From Amycolatopsis anabasis (GTDB taxonomy: Bacteria > Actinomycetota > Actinomycetes > Mycobacteriales > Pseudonocardiaceae): a stretch of DNA of 64,000 bases. The stretch covers positions 18,412 through 82,411 of the forward strand of contig NZ_VTHK01000043.1 of NCBI RefSeq assembly GCF_009765355.1, read 5' to 3'. Below are positions 16,393-25,198 of this stretch, piece by piece; position 1 is the stretch's first letter; every line of letters begins with the position of its first letter. The notes under the pieces were generated by a model. That model searched no databases. It worked only from the letters and a program-made list of their open reading frames with translations, and was not told where the DNA came from. A program made the position numbers and the translations under genes.

Positions 16393-17607
16393 ATGGCGAC
16401 GGTCGACATCATAATTCCGGTATTCAACGAAGAACGGGCGCTACCGGGCTGCGTTCGCGTTCTCCGGAAATTCCTGCTCGAGCAATTCCCCTTCGAATGG
16501 ACGATCACCGTGGTGGACAACGCCAGCACGGACGGGACCTTCCGGGCCGCCCAGTCGATCGCGGCGGAAACCAGCGATGTCCGGGTACTGCACCTGAACC
16601 GCAAGGGGCGCGGGCTGGCCCTGCGCGAATCGTGGGGAGCGAGCGAAGCCGACATCGTCGTGTACATGGACGTCGACCTTTCCACCGGACTCGACGCCCT
16701 GCTGCCGCTGGTGGCCCCCTTGGTCAACGGGCATTCCGATATTTCGATCGGCTCGCGGCTCGCGCCCGGCGCCCGCACCGTGCGCGGACCGAAACGGGAA
16801 TTCCTCTCCCGCTGCTACAACCGGCTCATCCGGCTCACCCACGGCGCGCGGTTCTCCGATGCCCAATGCGGTTTCAAAGCGGCCCGGACCGAGGTCATCC
16901 GCCCGCTGCTGCGGCAGGTCCGGGACGACGCGTGGTTCTTCGACACCGAGTTGCTGCTGCTGGCCGAGCACAACGGGCTGCGGGTGCACGAGGTTCCGGT
17001 CGACTGGGTGGAGGACACCGACAGCCGGGTCGACGTCGCCGGAACCGCCCTGGACGATCTGCGCGGCCTGATCCGGGTGGCGCGGGCCAAGGCCTCCGGT
17101 CACGCGTGGGTCGCCGACCTGCCGCGGCGCCCGGAACCGCAGGCGACCCATCCGGACGCGGTGCTCGGCCGCCGGAGCGGCGGGCTCTCGTGGCAACTGC
17201 TGTCGTTCACGGCCGTCGGCGCGATCTCCACGGTGGCCCATCTCGCGCTCTACGCGGTGTTCCGGCTGTGGTGGCCGCTGCTGCTCGCCAACCTCGTCGC
17301 GCTCGTGCTCACCACCCTGTTCAACACCGAGGCCAACCGCCGCTTCACCTTCGCCGCGCCGCGGGCCTCGACCGGCCGGATCCACGTGCAGGGGCTCCTG
17401 GTTTTCGGCCTCTACTACCTGTTCACCTCGGCGGCCCTGCTGATCCTGCACGCGGTCGACCCCGCTCCCGCGCGCACGCTCGAGCTGACGGTGCTCCTGG
17501 TCTCCGCCGCGATCGGCACCGCGGGCCGCTTCCTGCTGCTCCGGAACTGGGTTTTCCCGGGCGCCCCGGCGCGACCTACACGCGATCGGAGTTCTGTTCG
17601 GGGATGA
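16393..17607 (+). CDS. GT2 glycosyltransferase fused to a GtrA-like membrane domain
   Basis: A 404-residue two-domain protein. Residues 1-230 are a family 2, dolichyl-phosphate mannose synthase-like glycosyltransferase (VDIIIPVFNEE, nucleotide-binding YMDVDLSTG, acceptor-side CGFKAAR). Residues about 270-390 form four membrane helices of the GtrA family, which flips polyprenyl-phosphate sugars. The fusion probably loads a sugar on a lipid carrier at the inner face and moves it across for wall polymer decoration. It is divergent from the response regulator and overlaps the convergent GGDEF gene by 32 bases. Confidence 0.86.
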   Translation: MATVDIIIPVFNEERALPGCVRVLRKFLLEQFPFEWTITVVDNASTDGTFRAAQSIAAETSDVRVLHLNRKGRGLALRESWGASEADIVVYMDVDLSTGLDALLPLVAPLVNGHSDISIGSRLAPGARTVRGPKREFLSRCYNRLIRLTHGARFSDAQCGFKAARTEVIRPLLRQVRDDAWFFDTELLLLAEHNGLRVHEVPVDWVEDTDSRVDVAGTALDDLRGLIRVARAKASGHAWVADLPRRPEPQATHPDAVLGRRSGGLSWQLLSFTAVGAISTVAHLALYAVFRLWWPLLLANLVALVLTTLFNTEANRRFTFAAPRASTGRIHVQGLLVFGLYYLFTSAALLILHAVDPAPARTLELTVLLVSAAIGTAGRFLLLRNWVFPGAPARPTRDRSSVRG

Positions 17608-18937
17608 TCACCGGTGGGGTCGCGGCCGAGTAGAGCACGACCTGGTCGCGGCCGTTCGCCTTGGCGTGGAACGCGGCGTCGTCGGCGGCCTGCAGGAGCG
17701 GGGTGTACTCGGTGGCGTGCTCGGGGAACACGGCGCCGCCGATGGAGGCGCTCAGGCCGGTGACCGTTTCGCGTTTGCCCGGCCGGACGACCGGGACCGG
17801 GACCTGGAGTTCGCGGATCGCCGTGCGGATCCGGTCGGCGATGGCGAGGAGTTCGTCGCCGTTGGCGCCGGGCAGGACGACGGCGAACTCGTCCCCGCCG
17901 AAGCGGCCGACCGCGTCCCCGGCGCGGACCTGCCCGCGGATGGCGGTGGCGACCGCGCGCAGCACGGCGTCCCCGGTGACGTGGCCGTCGCCGTCGTCGA
18001 TGCTCTTGAAGCGGTCCAGGTCGATGAGCAGGATGCCGAGGCAGGAGCCGATCTGGCGGGCGCGGGCCAGTTCGCGGTGCGCGAGCTCGGCCCAGAACTC
18101 GGGATCGAGCAGGGCGGTCTTGGAATCGGTGCGCGCGGCGAGTTGGAACTGCGGCAGCAGCAGGCCCAGGTGCAGGGCGACCGGGGTGACCATGAGCACC
18201 GGCAGCAGCCAGGGCCGGACGGTCACCACGAGCGCGATTCCGCAGCCGATGCCCACCGCGGCCAGCACGATCAGCACGTCCGAGGGGTTGCCGAGCGCGA
18301 TCCGGCCGGGCTTGTCCGGGTTGGTCATGATGATCATGAAGACCACCAGGACGTAGTTGAGCCCGAAGTAGACCACCCCGGCGAGCAGCAGCGCGACCAT
18401 CCCGCCGGGCCCGTCCAGATGCGGCATGAACGGGGCCAACCGGCCGCCGGTGCCCACGGACAGCACGGCGCCCGACGCGACGCACGCCAGGATGACCGTC
18501 GCCGCCGAGAAGACCTTGCGGTGCAGGACACCGCGCCGCCGGTACACCCGGATCCAGGAATGCCCGTAGCTGACCGCGATCACCACACCGGCCAGCGAGG
18601 GCGGCAACAGCAGCAGCCCGGCGAAGATCCAGATCGACTGCAGGTGCATGTGCGGACGCCCGTCCGCGCTCAGTTCGCGGATCCGCTCTATCCCCTGCGC
18701 CGCTTCCAGGTGGATGATCTCAGCGGCGACGAGCAGTCCGCACCACAGCAAGGCCTGACCGGTGACCGGCACCAGCCCGGCGGTGGCGACGATCGACACC
18801 ACCGCCGCTGCCTCGACGAGCGCGAGGTAGAGCAGCACCGGCCGGGACAGCGTCCATAACGCCCAGTGACGCGGATTGCAACCCGACCGTGGGCTGATCG
18901 AGCTGGGCAGGCGTCTTCGTGCCTTGGACAATTCCAC
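17576..18937 (-). CDS. Membrane-bound GGDEF diguanylate cyclase
   Basis: A 453-residue protein with about six or seven N-terminal membrane helices (residues 28-280) and a C-terminal GGDEF domain. The active site reads RFGGDEF at about residues 344-350. An inhibitory I-site RxxD (RAGD) lies five residues before it, as in feedback-regulated cyclases, so it should make cyclic di-GMP from two GTP. No EAL domain is present. The membrane part is an unassigned sensor. Confidence 0.88.
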   Translation of the reverse strand: MELSKARRRLPSSISPRSGCNPRHWALWTLSRPVLLYLALVEAAAVVSIVATAGLVPVTGQALLWCGLLVAAEIIHLEAAQGIERIRELSADGRPHMHLQSIWIFAGLLLLPPSLAGVVIAVSYGHSWIRVYRRRGVLHRKVFSAATVILACVASGAVLSVGTGGRLAPFMPHLDGPGGMVALLLAGVVYFGLNYVLVVFMIIMTNPDKPGRIALGNPSDVLIVLAAVGIGCGIALVVTVRPWLLPVLMVTPVALHLGLLLPQFQLAARTDSKTALLDPEFWAELAHRELARARQIGSCLGILLIDLDRFKSIDDGDGHVTGDAVLRAVATAIRGQVRAGDAVGRFGGDEFAVVLPGANGDELLAIADRIRTAIRELQVPVPVVRPGKRETVTGLSASIGGAVFPEHATEYTPLLQAADDAAFHAKANGRDQVVLYSAATPPVIIPEQNSDRV

Positions 18938-18978
18938 GCGGAGCCCCTCTCCAGGTGGATCGCCAGCGGAGATCCGTC

Positions 18979-19007
18979 ACTGTAATCGCATAGGCGCTGT
19001 GTGTCAC
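18979..19007 (-). promoter_or_regulatory. Candidate promoter of the GGDEF gene
   Basis: On the minus strand GTGACA (19007-19002) and TACAGT (18984-18979) are 17 bases apart, a fair vegetative promoter about 40 bases before the GGDEF start. It lies in the 137-base divergent region shared with the PTDWT-repeat gene. Confidence 0.4.
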
Positions 19008-19074
19008 TAGGCCGGACGATCGACTGTGCGCTCACGCAGCGTGTCGCCCTTGAATGCCGAGGAGGCAGAAATCC

Positions 19075-19338
19075 ATGATCGCCATCCCCGTTCCGCAGTT
19101 CGGTGCCCCCGTCCGCCGTCGTCACCAGCAGCGTCCGACCGACTGGACCCGGTCCTGCCCGACCGACTGGACCCGCTCGGCCCCCACCGACTGGACCGCG
19201 CCCGCGTGCCCGACCGATTGGACCCCGCGCACCGGTCCCACCGACTGGACCCCGCGCACCTGCCCGACCGACTGGACCCGTTCGCTGCCCACCGACTGGA
19301 CCCCGCGGTCCTGCCCGACCGACTGGACGCGGTCCTAA
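19075..19338 (+). CDS. PTDWT-repeat peptide, possible multicore peptide precursor
   Basis: An 87-residue protein of no family I recognise. A 20-residue basic leader-like segment (starting MIAIPVPQFG) precedes eight tandem units, each beginning PTDWT and ending in a 2-4 residue tail. Unit lengths are 8, 8, 9, 9, 9, 8, 9 and 7. Units 1, 3, 5 and 7 end in Cys; even units end in Ala, Gly, Leu or the C-terminus, so the real repeat is a pair. The ATG follows GAGGAGG (19059-19065) at good spacing. All five base differences among the eight PTDWT codon sets are silent third-position changes, evidence of selection on this frame. The flanking MFS gene converges, overlapping by four bases, and could be an exporter. 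No modifying enzyme is adjacent. The coding call is confident; function is unknown. Confidence 0.8.
   Translation: MIAIPVPQFGAPVRRRHQQRPTDWTRSCPTDWTRSAPTDWTAPACPTDWTPRTGPTDWTPRTCPTDWTRSLPTDWTPRSCPTDWTRS
19135..19335 (+). repeat. Eight tandem 21-27-base coding repeats
   Basis: The DNA repeat core, Pro-Thr-Asp-Trp-Thr codons, recurs eight times with whole-codon length differences. The proline codon is CCC in units 3, 5 and 7 and CCG in the other units, indicating growth by duplication of two-unit blocks. Confidence 0.85.
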
Positions 19339-20591
19339 GCCGGCCGGTTCCCGGGGCTCGGCGCGGCGACGTCCGCCCGGCCCCGGGTGCGGTGCCACAG
19401 CCAGCCCGCGCCCGCGGCGGCCACCACACCGGTCGCCCCGGCCATCGCGACCACGCGATGGGGCGCGAAGTGTTCGGCGACCAATCCGGCCCCGACCACC
19501 CCGAGGCCCTGGGTGACCCGCAACGCGGTCAACGCCAGGCCGAACGCCTGCGCGCGCCGCGCGTCCGGGGTGAGCCGCACGAACGTCGTGCTGGCCACCA
19601 GGTTGTAGGCGCTCGCCGCGCCCGAAACCGCGAACAACGCGAGCGCCACCACCAGGCCCGGCCGCGCCGCGCAGCCGATGAGCGGCGCGCAGGCCGCCAC
19701 GGCCAGTGGTCCGAGCAACCGTCCGCGGCGAGGCTCGGGCACCCGGGCGAGCACCGCCATGCCCGCCACATTGCCCACCGCGTAGGCGCCGAGCAGCAGC
19801 CCCACCACCTCCGGTCCGCCTCCCAGCTCCGCGGCGAACGGGGCCGCGACGGCCTCGCCCGCGATGTAGAACCCGGACACGCAGGCGAGCACCACCAGGG
19901 CGAGCAGCCGCCGATCCGTCCACACCAGCGCCGCCCCCGCGCGAATCCGGCGCCACCACCGGCCGCCGGTTTCCGGATCGCCGGTGTCCGTCGGCGCGGC
20001 CCGGTGCCGGACCCCGAAGCGCACCAGCACCGCCGACACCGCGAAACTCCCCGCGTCCACGGCGAGTGCCCCGCCCGGCCCGAGCACGGCGACGAGCAGG
20101 CCACCGGTCGCGAAACCGACCACCTGCCCCACCTGCATCACCATCGACAGCAGGCCCATGCCCGCCACGAACTGCCGGTCCGGCAGCACGTGCGGCAGCA
20201 ACGCCGCCCGCGCCGCGTTCCACACCGGATTGAGCGCCTGCACGCCCACCAGCAACGCCCCCACCACCGGCAACGGCATTCCGGGCAGCGCCATCGCGCC
20301 GACGAGCACGAACCGGGCCAGATCCGCGGCCACCATCACCGCTCGGCGCGGATGCCGGTCGGCCAGCCCGGACAGCAGCGGCCCGCCGAGCAGATCCGGC
20401 AGGAAGGTCAGGGCGTAGACCGCCGCGGCCCAGCCGGGCGAACGCGTGCGGTCGAACACCAGAATCGACAAAGCCACCCGGGCGAGCTGATCCCCCGCCA
20501 CCGACACCAGCTGCGCCGCGAACAACGACCGGAATTCCGCCACCCGCAGGGCCTGCAGCAACCCCCCGCCGCGCGATCGTGGTTCAGCCAT
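19335..20591 (-). CDS. MFS transporter
   Basis: A 418-residue major facilitator with about twelve helices and the loop GLADRHPRRAVM between helices 2 and 3; it resembles the macrolide or enterobactin exporter type (MFS_3). The ATG at 20591 follows GGGAGGGGG. The frame is open far upstream across the antisense of the DUF885 gene, but that extension is a GC-bias artefact. Its stop overlaps the end of the PTDWT peptide gene on the opposite strand. Confidence 0.85.
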   Translation of the reverse strand: MAEPRSRGGGLLQALRVAEFRSLFAAQLVSVAGDQLARVALSILVFDRTRSPGWAAAVYALTFLPDLLGGPLLSGLADRHPRRAVMVAADLARFVLVGAMALPGMPLPVVGALLVGVQALNPVWNAARAALLPHVLPDRQFVAGMGLLSMVMQVGQVVGFATGGLLVAVLGPGGALAVDAGSFAVSAVLVRFGVRHRAAPTDTGDPETGGRWWRRIRAGAALVWTDRRLLALVVLACVSGFYIAGEAVAAPFAAELGGGPEVVGLLLGAYAVGNVAGMAVLARVPEPRRGRLLGPLAVAACAPLIGCAARPGLVVALALFAVSGAASAYNLVASTTFVRLTPDARRAQAFGLALTALRVTQGLGVVGAGLVAEHFAPHRVVAMAGATGVVAAAGAGWLWHRTRGRADVAAPSPGNRPA

Positions 20592-20714
20592 CCAACCCCC
20601 TCCCCGGGGCCAGCTTCGAACACGATGTCCAGGCGATGGTAGGGCAAGAAATGCGCGGCATCGCCGGTTTCGGCAGCGTTGTGCTCGCGGCTCGGGTGGT
20701 ATTCGATCGAATGC

Positions 20715-22352
20715 GTGACCAACTCCCCCACCGCCCGCGAACTCGCCGATGACCTGCTCGACGCGATCGCCGTCGAGGCGCCCGTCGAAGCCACGCTGCT
20801 CGGAATTCCCGGCCACGATCACGAATTGCCCGATCTTTCCGAGGCGGCCGCTCGACGGCTGCGGGAGCGGGCCGCGAAAATCGCCGAGCGGGCCGCCGCG
20901 TCCGCGGACCCCGACCGCGTCACCCTCGGGGTGGTCGCGCAGCAGGCCGAGGCGATGATCACCCGCCTCGACTCGCGGAAGGTGGAGTTCGTGCTCGCCG
21001 ACCCGTTCGACTCCGCCTGCGGCAACCTGCTGGCCTCCCTGCCCCAGCTCACCCCGACCGGCCCCCAGGCCGAGGACGACTACCTGGCCAGGCTGGCCGC
21101 GATACCCGAGTTCCTCACCACGCTGGCGCAACGCCATCGCGAGGGAATCCGGGCCGGGCGCACCCCGGTGGACCGGATGGCGCGCAACGCGGTCACCTAC
21201 GTCGAGCGCTTCCTCGGCCAGGACGCGCCGTTCCCGCAGCCGCTCAGCGGGGACCGCGCGGAGCGGCGCGAGCGGCTGGTGGCCGAGCGGATCCGCCCGG
21301 CCTTGCTGGGCTACCGGGACGTGCTGGCCACCGAGGTGGTCGGCCGCGGCCGTCCCGACGAGCGCCCGGGGCTGTGCTGGCTGGAAAACGGCGAGGCCAC
21401 CTACGCCGCGCTCGCCCGCCAGCACACCACCACCGACCACACACCGCGCCGGTTGCACCAGATCGGCCTGGACCTGATCGCCGCCCTGGATCGGGAATTC
21501 CGGGAGGTCGGTGGCCGGGCGTTCGGGCTGGACACCGGCGAGCAGGTGCGCGCGCGGCTGCGCACCGATCCCGCGCTGCGCTGGCGGGACGCCGACGAGA
21601 TGCTGGCCACCGCGCGCGAGGCCGTGGCCCGGGCGACCGCGGCCGCGGCCGACTGGTTCCACCGCACCCCGGAAGCGGAATGCGTGGTGCGCGCGGTCCC
21701 GGCCGCGGAAGCGCCGGTCGCCGCCCCGGCCTACTACCTGCCGCCCGCGCTCGACGGCAGCCGGCCGGGCCTCTACTTCACCAACACCCACCAGGTCGAG
21801 ACCAGGGACCGGTTCATCGCCGAAGCGGTCGCCTTCCACGAAGCCGTTCCGGGCCACCATTTCCAAGTCGCGCTCGCCCAGGAACTCACCGGCCTGCCGA
21901 TGTTGCGCACACTCGCGCCGGTGACGGCGTACCTCGAAGGCTGGGCGCTCTACACCGAGCGGCTGGCCGACGAAATGGGCCTGTACTCCGATGACGTGAT
22001 GCGGCTGGGCATGCTCGCCGAGGACTCGGTCCGGGCCGCCCGCCTCGTGGTGGACACCGGTCTGCACGCGCTGGGCTGGACCCGCGAGCAGTGCGTGGAG
22101 TACCTGCGCGCCAACACGGTGCTGAGCGAGGTGGAGGTGCAATCGGAGACCGACCGCTACATCGAATGCCCCGGGCAGGCCCTGGCGTACATGGTGGGCC
22201 GGTTGGAGATCCAGCGCCTGCGGGCACTGGCCGAGGCCGAACTCGGCACCTCGTTCGACATCAAGGACTTCCACGCCGTCGTGCTCGGCGACGGCTCGCT
22301 CCCGCTGCCGGTCCTCGGCGAAGTGGTGCGCGAATGGCTGAACCAGCCGTGA
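20715..22352 (+). CDS. DUF885 family metallopeptidase-like protein
   Basis: A 545-residue member of DUF885, a family with a zinc-peptidase look. The signature HEAVPGHHFQ is at about residues 375-384, giving the HExxxGHH metal site, and a downstream Glu (YLEGWALYTERL) is conserved in the family. Probably a cytosolic carboxypeptidase or oligopeptidase; no signal peptide is evident. The GTG start at 20715 has no clear ribosome site but is the best fit to the family N-terminus. A tandem 22-base repeat begins immediately after its stop codon. Confidence 0.82.
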   Translation: MTNSPTARELADDLLDAIAVEAPVEATLLGIPGHDHELPDLSEAAARRLRERAAKIAERAAASADPDRVTLGVVAQQAEAMITRLDSRKVEFVLADPFDSACGNLLASLPQLTPTGPQAEDDYLARLAAIPEFLTTLAQRHREGIRAGRTPVDRMARNAVTYVERFLGQDAPFPQPLSGDRAERRERLVAERIRPALLGYRDVLATEVVGRGRPDERPGLCWLENGEATYAALARQHTTTDHTPRRLHQIGLDLIAALDREFREVGGRAFGLDTGEQVRARLRTDPALRWRDADEMLATAREAVARATAAAADWFHRTPEAECVVRAVPAAEAPVAAPAYYLPPALDGSRPGLYFTNTHQVETRDRFIAEAVAFHEAVPGHHFQVALAQELTGLPMLRTLAPVTAYLEGWALYTERLADEMGLYSDDVMRLGMLAEDSVRAARLVVDTGLHALGWTREQCVEYLRANTVLSEVEVQSETDRYIECPGQALAYMVGRLEIQRLRALAEAELGTSFDIKDFHAVVLGDGSLPLPVLGEVVREWLNQP

Positions 22353-22390
22353 CCGAAACGGGGAACTCGCACGTCCGGAACGGGGGACTC
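22353..22390 (-). repeat. Two copies of a 22-base dispersed repeat
   Basis: Read on the minus strand, GAGTCCCCCGTTCCGG (22390-22375) and GAGTTCCCCGTTTCGG (22368-22353) are spaced 22 bases apart with the spacer ACGTGC. The same unit and spacer recur at 33992-34051. This is the main content of the 204-base gap between the DUF885 and Rph-like genes. Confidence 0.75.
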
Positions 22391-22556
22391 GCGCTGCCCT
22401 CGGCGGGCACTGCCCTGGATCAGTTGCTCCTCGCCGCCCTCGACGTCCGGTTGGCCAGTTTGGGGTGCCGCCGCAGAGCTTGACCTCAACCCGGGTTGAG
22501 CAGGCAGGGTGGCCCTGCCCAAGATCGCTCCCAGTGGCCGCGGAGGAACCCGGAAG

Positions 22557-25148
22557 GTGACGAGCGCCGGTACGACGAACGGGGCGCCCGCCGTGCTCGA
22601 GCTCGCCGCGGTCGAGGCGGATCGGATCGAACTGACCGGTGGCAAGGGCGCGAACCTGGCCACCATGCTGGCCGCCGGATTCCGGGTCCCGAACGGGTTC
22701 TGCGTGACGACCTCGGTGTACCGCGAGGTCATCCGGATCGACGCGGTGCTCGACGAACTCGGCCGGACCCCGGCCGGGGATTCCGCGCGCCTGGCCGAAC
22801 TCGCCGGGCGCGCCCGGGAACTCATCCTCCGGACCGCGTTGCCGCACCACGTGGAGGCGGCGATCGTGCGCGCGTACCACCGGCTCACCGGCGGGCAGCT
22901 GGGGGCGGTCGCCGTGCGGTCGTCGTCCACCGCCGAGGACCTGCCGGACGCCAGTTTCGCCGGTCAGTACGACACGTACCTCGACGTGCGCGGGGTCGAC
23001 GAGGTGCTGGCCGCACTGCGCCGCTGCTGGGCGTCGCTGTGGTCCGACCGGGCGGTCGTCTACCGGGCCGCGAACGGGGTGGACCACCGGGCCGCGGAGA
23101 TCGCCGTGGTCGTGCAGCTCATGGTCGACGCGGCGAGCGCGGGTGTCCTGTTCACCGCCAACCCGGTGACCGGCAACCGCACCGAAACGATCGTCGAAGC
23201 CGCGCCCGGACTGGGCGAAGCCGTGGTTTCCGGAACGGTGAAACCGGACCACTACCGGATCGCCGCCGACGGCGGAGTCCTGGCGGGTGACGGAATCCTG
23301 TCCTCGGCCCAGCTGTCCGAACTGCGCGCCACGGGCGACGCGCTGGCCGCCCGGTTCGGGGCGCCCCAGGACGTCGAGTGGGCGATCGACCGGGACGGCC
23401 GGTTGTGGCTCACCCAGTCCCGGCCGATCACCACGCTCTTCCCGGTGCCGAACGCCGACGATCCGGCGCCCCGCGTGTACTGGTCCCTCAACGCGTACCA
23501 GGGACTCGGGAAACCGTTCACCCCGATGGGGGCGCATATGCTGCGCCACCGGCAGGACGCCATCCAGCGCGCCGTGGGGCGGCTCGGCGTGATGCGGGAA
23601 ATCGCCGAGGTGGACGGGTGGCTCTTCTGGGAACTCACCGACGGCGTGCGCGACGAGGCCAAGCGGAAACCGTTGGGCGCCTTGGTGGACGCCTTCACCG
23701 CACCCGCGGGCCAGGCGATCGTGCGGCTCGGGAAGGACCCGAGGTTCCGGGCGTCGCCCGGCGGCCCGGCGGAAGCGGATTCCCCGCCGCGCAAGCGCCG
23801 GATCCGCTGGCCGCGAACGGAACTGGCGCTGGTGCTGCCCGCGGTGACCCGCCGCCGGGTGCTCCGCCACGCCGACCGCCTGGTACGCGGATTCACCGGG
23901 CCGGCGCGGGCGGCCGCGGAGGAACGGCTGCGGTTCGTCGAACGGGTGCATCCGGCGGCCTGCCGGATCGAGCTCGATCTGCCGCCGGAGAAGGGGGCCG
24001 GTCTGCACGCGGAACGGTTGGCCGCGAACCTGCTGAGCGGGATCGCCGGCGAGGGCGAGCTGAACTCCGTGTTCCGCGGCGTCCCGCACAACCCCACGAC
24101 CGAGATGGACCTGCTGCTCTGGCGGCTGGCCTGGGAGTTCCGCCGGGATCCCGCGCTGACCGGGCTCCTGCGCGACTCAGCGCCCGCCGAGCTGGCGCGC
24201 GAACATCTCGCGGGCACCCTCCCCGCGGCCGTGCGGAACGGGGTCGCGGACTTCCTGGCGGAGTACGGCTGCCGCGCCGCGGCGGAGATCGACTTCGGCG
24301 TGCCGCGCTGGGCTGACGACCCCGAACCCGTTTACGCGATGCTGGCGAACTACCTGCGCGCGAACGGCGCGGGCCAGGACGCCGAGCTGCGGTTCGCCCG
24401 TGCCGCGGCCGCGGCGCGGGCGAAACTCGACGAGCTGGTCGGTCGCTTTCCCCGGCGGCAGTGGCCGAAGGCGTGGCTCGTCCGGTTCCTGCTCCGCCGG
24501 TCCCGGGCGTTGCGCGGCCTGCGCGAGCTGGGCAAGTTCTGCCTGGTGCGCGGCTGGGCGCTGCTCCGCGAACAGCTCCTGCTCATCGGCGCGGAACTCG
24601 TCGCGGCCGGACGCCTGGACCGGCGCGAGGACATCATGTTCCTCGACCTCGCCGAAGTGCGCCCGGCCTTGCAGGGCAAGGATTTCCGCGCGGTGGTCGC
24701 CCAGCGGCGAACCGTCTACGAGCGCGAATGCCGGCGGCCGCGCGTGCCCGCGATCCTGCTCTCCGACGGGACCGTCCCCGAATCGGACACCCCGGCTCCG
24801 CTGCCCGGGGTCCGCACCCTCACCGGGCTCCCGGCCGCCGCGGGCCGGGTGACCGGGGTGGCCCGGATCGTCCGCGATCCGGGTGACGCGCACCTGGAGC
24901 CCGGCGAAATCCTGGTCGCCCCGTCCACCGACCCCGGCTGGACGCCCCTGTTCCTGACCGCGGGGGCGCTGGTCACCGAGACCGGCGGCATGGGTTCCCA
25001 CGGCACGACCGTCGCCCGGGAATACGGGATCCCGGCGGTCATCGGGGTCGTCAACGCCACCGGGCACCTCCGTTCCGGGCAGCGCGTCACCGTCGACGGC
25101 TCGACCGGAACCATCAGCGTGCACGAGGAGCCATGCGGTTCGGCGTGA
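22557..25148 (+). CDS. PEP/pyruvate-binding phosphotransferase, Rph/PEP-synthase-like
   Basis: An 863-residue three-part enzyme. Residues about 10-310 form a PPDK-type ATP-binding domain (TGGKGANLATM, AVRSSSTAEDLPDASFAGQY, QSRPIT). A central region of about 400 residues would bind the acceptor. The C-terminal swivelling domain carries the phosphohistidine candidate His815 in GGMGSHGTTVAREYGIPAV. Rifampin phosphotransferase has this layout, but many relatives act on other substrates. The GTG at 22557 is preferred over one at 22509 because GGAGG lies about ten bases upstream. A following small gene may be co-transcribed. Confidence 0.8.
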   Translation: MTSAGTTNGAPAVLELAAVEADRIELTGGKGANLATMLAAGFRVPNGFCVTTSVYREVIRIDAVLDELGRTPAGDSARLAELAGRARELILRTALPHHVEAAIVRAYHRLTGGQLGAVAVRSSSTAEDLPDASFAGQYDTYLDVRGVDEVLAALRRCWASLWSDRAVVYRAANGVDHRAAEIAVVVQLMVDAASAGVLFTANPVTGNRTETIVEAAPGLGEAVVSGTVKPDHYRIAADGGVLAGDGILSSAQLSELRATGDALAARFGAPQDVEWAIDRDGRLWLTQSRPITTLFPVPNADDPAPRVYWSLNAYQGLGKPFTPMGAHMLRHRQDAIQRAVGRLGVMREIAEVDGWLFWELTDGVRDEAKRKPLGALVDAFTAPAGQAIVRLGKDPRFRASPGGPAEADSPPRKRRIRWPRTELALVLPAVTRRRVLRHADRLVRGFTGPARAAAEERLRFVERVHPAACRIELDLPPEKGAGLHAERLAANLLSGIAGEGELNSVFRGVPHNPTTEMDLLLWRLAWEFRRDPALTGLLRDSAPAELAREHLAGTLPAAVRNGVADFLAEYGCRAAAEIDFGVPRWADDPEPVYAMLANYLRANGAGQDAELRFARAAAAARAKLDELVGRFPRRQWPKAWLVRFLLRRSRALRGLRELGKFCLVRGWALLREQLLLIGAELVAAGRLDRREDIMFLDLAEVRPALQGKDFRAVVAQRRTVYERECRRPRVPAILLSDGTVPESDTPAPLPGVRTLTGLPAAAGRVTGVARIVRDPGDAHLEPGEILVAPSTDPGWTPLFLTAGALVTETGGMGSHGTTVAREYGIPAVIGVVNATGHLRSGQRVTVDGSTGTISVHEEPCGSA

Positions 25149-25198
25149 TGTCCGGAATCCGCCAGCCCCGGACCGCGCCGGTGGGCACACTGCGTTCC

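Noticed and set aside
19103..19516. Alternative plus frame through the PTDWT repeats giving a Pro/Gly-rich product
   Set aside because: Base differences between repeats are silent in the PTDWT frame but would change residues here; no ribosome site; it runs through the MFS 3' end.
19335..24089. Minus-strand open frame of 1584 codons
   Set aside because: Only its distal third (up to 20591) is a gene, the MFS transporter. The rest is antisense to the DUF885 and Rph-like genes, has Arg/Gly/Ala/Pro-rich low-information composition and no conserved motif; it is an effect of high GC.
22557..25148. Calling the PEP-utilising enzyme rifampin phosphotransferase (rph)
   Set aside because: The layout alone does not distinguish Rph from other PEP-synthase-like enzymes; the acceptor domain could not be compared here.
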